Positions 14,501 to 17,137 of a stretch of 17,137 nt of DNA are shown here, piece by piece. The position numbers were made by a program, and so were the translations under genes. The stretch is from CALAZP01 sp964410725 (lineage in GTDB: Bacteria > Bacteroidota > Bacteroidia > Chitinophagales > Saprospiraceae), in contig CAYPID010000045.1 of NCBI GenBank assembly GCA_964410725.1, forward strand, positions 1 to 17,137, given 5' to 3'. Each line of letters starts with the position of its first letter. Positions within the stretch are counted from its first letter, which is position 1. The notes beneath the pieces are model-generated. The model had not been told where the DNA came from. It saw nothing but the letters and a program-made list of their open reading frames with translations, and did not search any database.

Positions 14501-16987
14501 GCCTGGAGTCAAGTTTTGAAGTAGGTATTCATTGATATTGAGGACGTTGTTTCCCGAAGAAGCATTGTTAATAGAAACGTTGATATTGTAAGATAAGGGG
14601 CCGTAATCGGTCCATTTAAATAGAACTCGACCTGGTCCTAAATTAAATGTATCTATTTGTAAGGGAGGATAGGTTGGCAAACTATCGATGGTGAGGGTAG
14701 TGCTATCACTACAGCCTAAATTGTCAGTAGCTAATAGAGTCAAGGTATTTTGAATCCCATTTAAGGAATCTGGGTAAACTACTGGATTGGCGCAATCTGA
14801 ACAACTCAATGCATTGGTCAAACTAACTGGTGTCCACTCAAAATTAATGTCATAGTTGTAAAGGACTTGAGCAGTCCAAGTGGATAGATACCCATGAGCA
14901 ATTAAAATTCCTCCGTCATCAATTTTCAATTTCCATTCGCCAGTTTCCAAATTTCCACTCCAATCTTCCAAAGGTTTGTAATTTCCAGAAAATCTGTTAG
15001 TATCAGCAGAAATAAGCCCTAACTCATTAGGGTCCAAACAAAAATCAATTAAGAATAAAGTATCTGGTTCATCCCATTCTAACAACTTATAACTACGTAT
15101 GCCGCTGGGACTTTCCAAAATCAAATCAAATCCGCCTCCTGCTTGAATAATTAGGGTATCGAAACATAATTGTTGAATTCCTGCTGAGGCAGTTGAAAGA
15201 TTGATATCATCTAAATCACTTCCAAACAGGGTAGAAAATTCATGGTAGAAATCCTGATGGAATTCCACCAATACCGTGGTATCTTTTTTCCTTGAAAAAA
15301 AAGAAGGAATGGGATTTGGACTACAGTATCCAATGGTATCTGGACCAGGTAATAGATTACAGTTTACACATGCAGGATTCATAGCCTCTAAAACGCGCAT
15401 TGGCAGTTGGATATCAAACGAACATCCATATTCATCTGTTGAAGTCAAACGAGCCAGGGTATTACCGGGTGTGTTAAAAGTTTGGGTAAACGCATCCGAT
15501 TTACTGATTTGATCAATTTGCCAATTTAATGAAGCAATACCCGGAGAAAAGGGGTTTCGTTTACTCGGAATCTGATCATCAAAGGTCAAGTTCCAACCAA
15601 ATAAAAAACCATTGTCATCTATTTGATGATCTGTAATCACTAATTCCCAAAGACCATTAATTATGCAACCTGATAATTTATCAAATGATTCAGATGGCAG
15701 ATAATTACCTGAGGGAAGGGTTGGAATTGCACCTCCGCCCGAAGTTAAATTTTGGACAAATGAAGTCCAATCGGTAGCTGCATTTGAATTAAAACAATAA
15801 TCGAACCCGTTACCTGGTATTTGAGGGTTATTTTCGTCATCCAAGGGATTTCCTAAATAAATTTCGCTGACTGCAGTATTACCACTGAATAATTCATGCA
15901 AATAAACCTCTTTTCCCGAAGGGCATCTCAAGAGAACATCCAAATCAGGCATAAACGAATGCTCAATATTGATACAAATCTCCTGAATATCGCTACCTGA
16001 ATTGATGACCTCATTCTCAGCATAATCATCAATTCGCAAATAACTAACGTATTGGGAACCTTGCCCATCCGGCAATCTTATAGTATCTGAAATGCGGTGA
16101 ATCGGATCAAAATAAAAGGAATCTGGACGCACCACAACTGCATCGTCAATCGCATCCATTCCTTCTTGAGCGGTAAAGGTAAAAGTCTCCCCTTCACAAA
16201 TTTCCGTAGGGATGCTGTCCCCCACTAAAAATGCAGGTGGACCGCTTACCCGTATCAGCCAATTTTCCATGGCCTCCTGCATACAACCATTCGAATCTAC
16301 CGCCCATACAGCAATCGAATAGCCCTTTGAATTAGAAAATGCAGTATCTAAAACACTCCCTTTTCTCAATTTTCCATCAATGGACCAAAATGTTTGAACT
16401 GTAGCTTCGCTTTGGGTATTGTTAATAAAATTGAAAGACGGATCCAACTTAAAATATTCATCAGGGCAAACGGTTAAAACCCGGTTGATAACATTATATC
16501 CAGAAGGATTGTCCAGCTCCACTGTAAGTTCAAAATCTTGACAGGGTGTACCACAACTAATAGCTAATTCCCAATTTTCAGATATTGAAGAATTGATATT
16601 GGGTTCATATAGGAGCGTCAGACAACCAGAGGGGTTTGTCAAACTAGCTTTGATATCAAAATTTCGTTCATTTCCTGCTATTTCTTGAACAGCGCCAATT
16701 CTATCAGAAGTGAGGTCCGGCCCGTCATAAAAAATAACGGAATCTCTGGGGTCTTTAGTGAAATTAGTAAAACTCCAAACCATCCCCAGTGGAGGAGTTT
16801 TTTGTTCCGGACACCTCGTCAATACTACACTTGAAGCTCCACTATTATCGAGATACTCCTCCAGGGATTGCTTGGCAATCAACTCAGTGCAGGTAGTATC
16901 TACGAGGGTTAAATTTTGCGCCTCAAGAGAAAGTCCGGCAAGAATGCCCATCAAAACCCCAAAAAATTTAATCCGTTGCTTTTCCAT
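11561..16987 (-). CDS. Giant T9SS-secreted surface protein with ten SprB repeats and a type B (CHU_C) sorting domain
   Basis: The 1808-residue protein starts with a signal peptide (1-24). Visible modules are: a CUB-like domain (about 33-145), a PKD-like domain (about 150-250), a proprotein-convertase P-domain-like sandwich (about 330-470) and a second one (about 598-712). A CxxC PKD-like module follows (Cys729/Cys732), then a probable fibronectin-like segment (about 770-855). Ten SprB-type repeats span about 865-1635, and another CxxC PKD-like module (Cys1673/Cys1676) precedes a gliding-motility-associated C-terminal CHU_C domain (1717-1808, VPTGFSPNGDGQND...GGWDGK...PPGTYLWKV). The C-terminal domain directs export by the T9SS and surface attachment. 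SprB repeats occur in gliding adhesins, so adhesion is the likely role. No protease or other catalytic motif was seen. The downstream PorP/SprF gene overlaps its stop and is the probable partner. Confidence 0.95.
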   Translation of the reverse strand: MEKQRIKFFGVLMGILAGLSLEAQNLTLVDTTCTELIAKQSLEEYLDNSGASSVVLTRCPEQKTPPLGMVWSFTNFTKDPRDSVIFYDGPDLTSDRIGAVQEIAGNERNFDIKASLTNPSGCLTLLYEPNINSSISENWELAISCGTPCQDFELTVELDNPSGYNVINRVLTVCPDEYFKLDPSFNFINNTQSEATVQTFWSIDGKLRKGSVLDTAFSNSKGYSIAVWAVDSNGCMQEAMENWLIRVSGPPAFLVGDSIPTEICEGETFTFTAQEGMDAIDDAVVVRPDSFYFDPIHRISDTIRLPDGQGSQYVSYLRIDDYAENEVINSGSDIQEICINIEHSFMPDLDVLLRCPSGKEVYLHELFSGNTAVSEIYLGNPLDDENNPQIPGNGFDYCFNSNAATDWTSFVQNLTSGGGAIPTLPSGNYLPSESFDKLSGCIINGLWELVITDHQIDDNGFLFGWNLTFDDQIPSKRNPFSPGIASLNWQIDQISKSDAFTQTFNTPGNTLARLTSTDEYGCSFDIQLPMRVLEAMNPACVNCNLLPGPDTIGYCSPNPIPSFFSRKKDTTVLVEFHQDFYHEFSTLFGSDLDDINLSTASAGIQQLCFDTLIIQAGGGFDLILESPSGIRSYKLLEWDEPDTLFLIDFCLDPNELGLISADTNRFSGNYKPLEDWSGNLETGEWKLKIDDGGILIAHGYLSTWTAQVLYNYDINFEWTPVSLTNALSCSDCANPVVYPDSLNGIQNTLTLLATDNLGCSDSTTLTIDSLPTYPPLQIDTFNLGPGRVLFKWTDYGPLSYNINVSINNASSGNNVLNINEYLLQNLTPGTQVSVEVSLKDPPCPTLPSTLDLEIPCFLIADTSNLLPPTCHGSEDGSVTITTQFATTTSPFFELEGSGIKNNQSFFDSLAPGAYRVFVTDASCRDTVDFVIPEKAPVEISFTTLAENLCFGDEDAGIKAAATGGNGGYIYQWTSEGIQSDSLTNLPAGSYPLRVTDTLGCSSDTLVSIIQPDSLSVHALITPPKCFGGRDGKIIIDRISGGTAPYQFTWGQGFTSSDSLISLSSGTYCVTITDQNGCSISKCFEMMDPDAIQIDSFIVIEPKCYSGSDAEIQAFVSGGTGMLTYMWNDPNMQLGEKANQLSAGVYELMVSDAFSCLATDSVRIGQPDSFYIEYQVESVTCYGDEDGNINVAGKGGKTPYSFNWNNNQSGHFLDSLSAGVYRVTATDGGNCTFDQVVEIPGPLLPLGASFNQTQKGCYGAQDNTVEVMGTGGMGRYQYIWEDSTEGPIISNLDTLSYSVYISDSSGCVDTFSFTPVDQISITPNILTNNPTCVGNKDGKIAAIVPTNDLANYEFLWNTGAQTPFLDQLEGDRSYTLTVTYTPTGCADTLTKYLNPPTDITFEINTTAVTCYGGFDGTAAVEKLKSQDTNFVFQWDFKTGYQNQAKAVGLKVGTYEVSIQNGEGCVKTAEVEITSPPPLNLNSSAIDNLCFGDSLGTMTVSMDGGIAPYSYRWSTGDSLHYLGRLSAGKYSVTATDANNCELIEELEITQPNPLEIETETQPVVCFGEQSGMIDIIPFGGTAPFTYSLDGVNFTTGSSFGGLPSGNFTAWIQDNNGCKSSVSTVIGSPPKILLDIGPPSLPLTLGDSVLLKASITNGNPPITINWLVSEPDVLNCLDCTEPLAVPDQLTFIEAVVTDANGCQASDKLTLIVDKNRIVAVPTGFSPNGDGQNDVLLVHGSQGTVIQNFLVYDQWGAVVHESGDFEVNAIIGGWDGKVRNLEAPPGTYLWKVEATFIDGITEVYSGSTTLIR
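12080..14395 (-). repeat. Ten tandem SprB-type protein repeats inside the giant surface protein
   Basis: Each unit opens with a C(F/Y/H/V)xG..DG-type motif and ends near a T/SDxxGC-type motif. The first cysteines fall at residues 870, 949, 1025, 1103, 1180, 1256, 1331, 1409, 1488 and 1563, so the period is 75-79 residues (about 225-237 bases). The units are clearly related in protein sequence but diverged in DNA, with no long identical stretches seen by eye. This points to an old duplication series rather than recent expansion. Unit boundaries are approximate. Confidence 0.88.
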
Positions 16988-17046
16988 GCAGAAGTATAAC
17001 GATTGGTGTGCTGTTCATATTTTAATAATAAACCTGATTAATTGGG

Positions 17047-17054
17047 CAAATATA
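17047..17054 (-). promoter_or_regulatory. -7 box (TATATTTG on the minus strand) for the surface-protein operon
   Basis: The minus strand reads TATATTTG here, an exact TAnnTTTG match, 60 bases upstream of the giant gene's ATG. It would give a leader of roughly 50 bases. I see no TTG at the usual -33 spacing. The box is one arm of a longer inverted repeat shared with the folD-side box. Confidence 0.5.
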
Positions 17055-17071
17055 AAGGTTCAGCATTTATT

Positions 17072-17079
17072 TATATTTG
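17072..17079 (+). promoter_or_regulatory. -7 box (TATATTTG) for folD
   Basis: TATATTTG matches the TAnnTTTG consensus exactly and ends 13 bases before the folD ATG, which would give a very short leader of several bases. A clear -33 TTG at the usual distance is not visible; a TTG at 17042-17044 is about 27 bases away, longer than normal. Confidence 0.5.
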
Positions 17080-17092
17080 TTAAAAAATAATT

Positions 17093-17137
17093 ATGCAATT
17101 AATTGATGGAAAGGCACTTGCTGAAAAAATAAAGTTA
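17093..17137 (+). CDS. folD: FolD, methylenetetrahydrofolate dehydrogenase/cyclohydrolase, first 15 codons (partial)
   Basis: Only the N-terminus MQLIDGKALAEKIKL is in the window. It matches the opening of bacterial FolD, where xxIDGKxxAxxI begins the first helix of the catalytic domain. FolD interconverts 5,10-methylene-, 5,10-methenyl- and 10-formyl-tetrahydrofolate in the cytoplasm and supplies one-carbon units. The ATG has an exact -7 box shortly upstream. With so few residues the call depends on this short match, but the pattern is distinctive. Confidence 0.75.
   Translation, partial: MQLIDGKALAEKIKL

Larger units (their letters stand above)
17047..17079. repeat. Inverted repeat joining two divergent -7 boxes
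   Basis: CAAATATAAA (17047-17056) and TTTATATTTG (17070-17079) are perfect 10-base inverted arms with a 13-base spacer. Each arm contains a TATATTTG -7 box directed away from the centre, toward the surface-protein gene on one side and folD on the other. Confidence 0.6.

Noticed and set aside
16758..17090. Open frame of 110 codons on the plus strand at the right end
   Set aside because: It is antisense to the start of the giant surface protein and crosses the divergent promoter region; its sequence shows no domain.

Overview
The window comes from a member of the Bacteroidota, most likely a lineage with type IX secretion (T9SS) and gliding machinery. The evidence is a SusC-type TonB-dependent receptor, the gliding ABC transporter genes gldA, gldF and gldG, a giant surface protein with SprB-type repeats and a type B (CHU_C) T9SS sorting domain, its PorP/SprF-family partner, TAnnTTTG-type -7 promoter boxes, and AT-rich intergenic DNA. 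The style of the giant protein (CUB-like and P-domain-like modules before SprB repeats) resembles Saprospiria proteins, but that finer placement is an inference.

Layout. Positions 1-694 (minus) hold the N-terminal third or less of a SusC/RagA receptor that runs off the left edge. A 166-base AT-rich divergent spacer follows. From 861 to 9338 all genes are on the plus strand and tightly packed: gldA, gldF, gldG and a DUF4340 gene (861-5239, junctions of 2 bases, 29 bases and an 8-base overlap), a secreted zinc-dependent S1/P1 nuclease/phospholipase C-like protein (5277-6404), a DUF368 polyprenyl-phosphate transporter-like membrane protein (6453-7388), shikimate dehydrogenase aroE (7391-8134) and proline dehydrogenase (8148-9338). 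Convergent to these, and only 12 bases away, is a minus-strand cluster that reads right to left from 16987 to 9351: the 1808-residue T9SS surface protein, the PorP/SprF protein (ATGA stop/start overlap) and an RlmI-type rRNA methyltransferase. At the right edge, divergent to the giant gene, folD begins at 17093 and is cut by the window end.

How the genes fit together. Two blocks relate to cell surface biology. GldA, GldF and GldG form an ATPase/permease/auxiliary ABC complex needed for gliding in Flavobacterium; the translationally overlapping DUF4340 gene looks like a fourth component. The giant SprB-repeat protein and its SprF-like neighbour look like a dedicated secreted adhesin and outer-membrane partner pair of the T9SS. 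The remaining genes are metabolic or housekeeping (lipid carrier recycling, shikimate pathway, proline oxidation, rRNA methylation, folate C1 metabolism) and seem to be linked by position rather than by pathway.

No RNA genes, insertion sequences, CRISPR arrays, phage genes or attachment sites were seen. No gene-free stretch exceeds 300 bases. The points most worth following are the GldAFG-DUF4340 unit, the architecture and regular ten-unit repeat of the giant protein, and the symmetric divergent promoter between that protein and folD.
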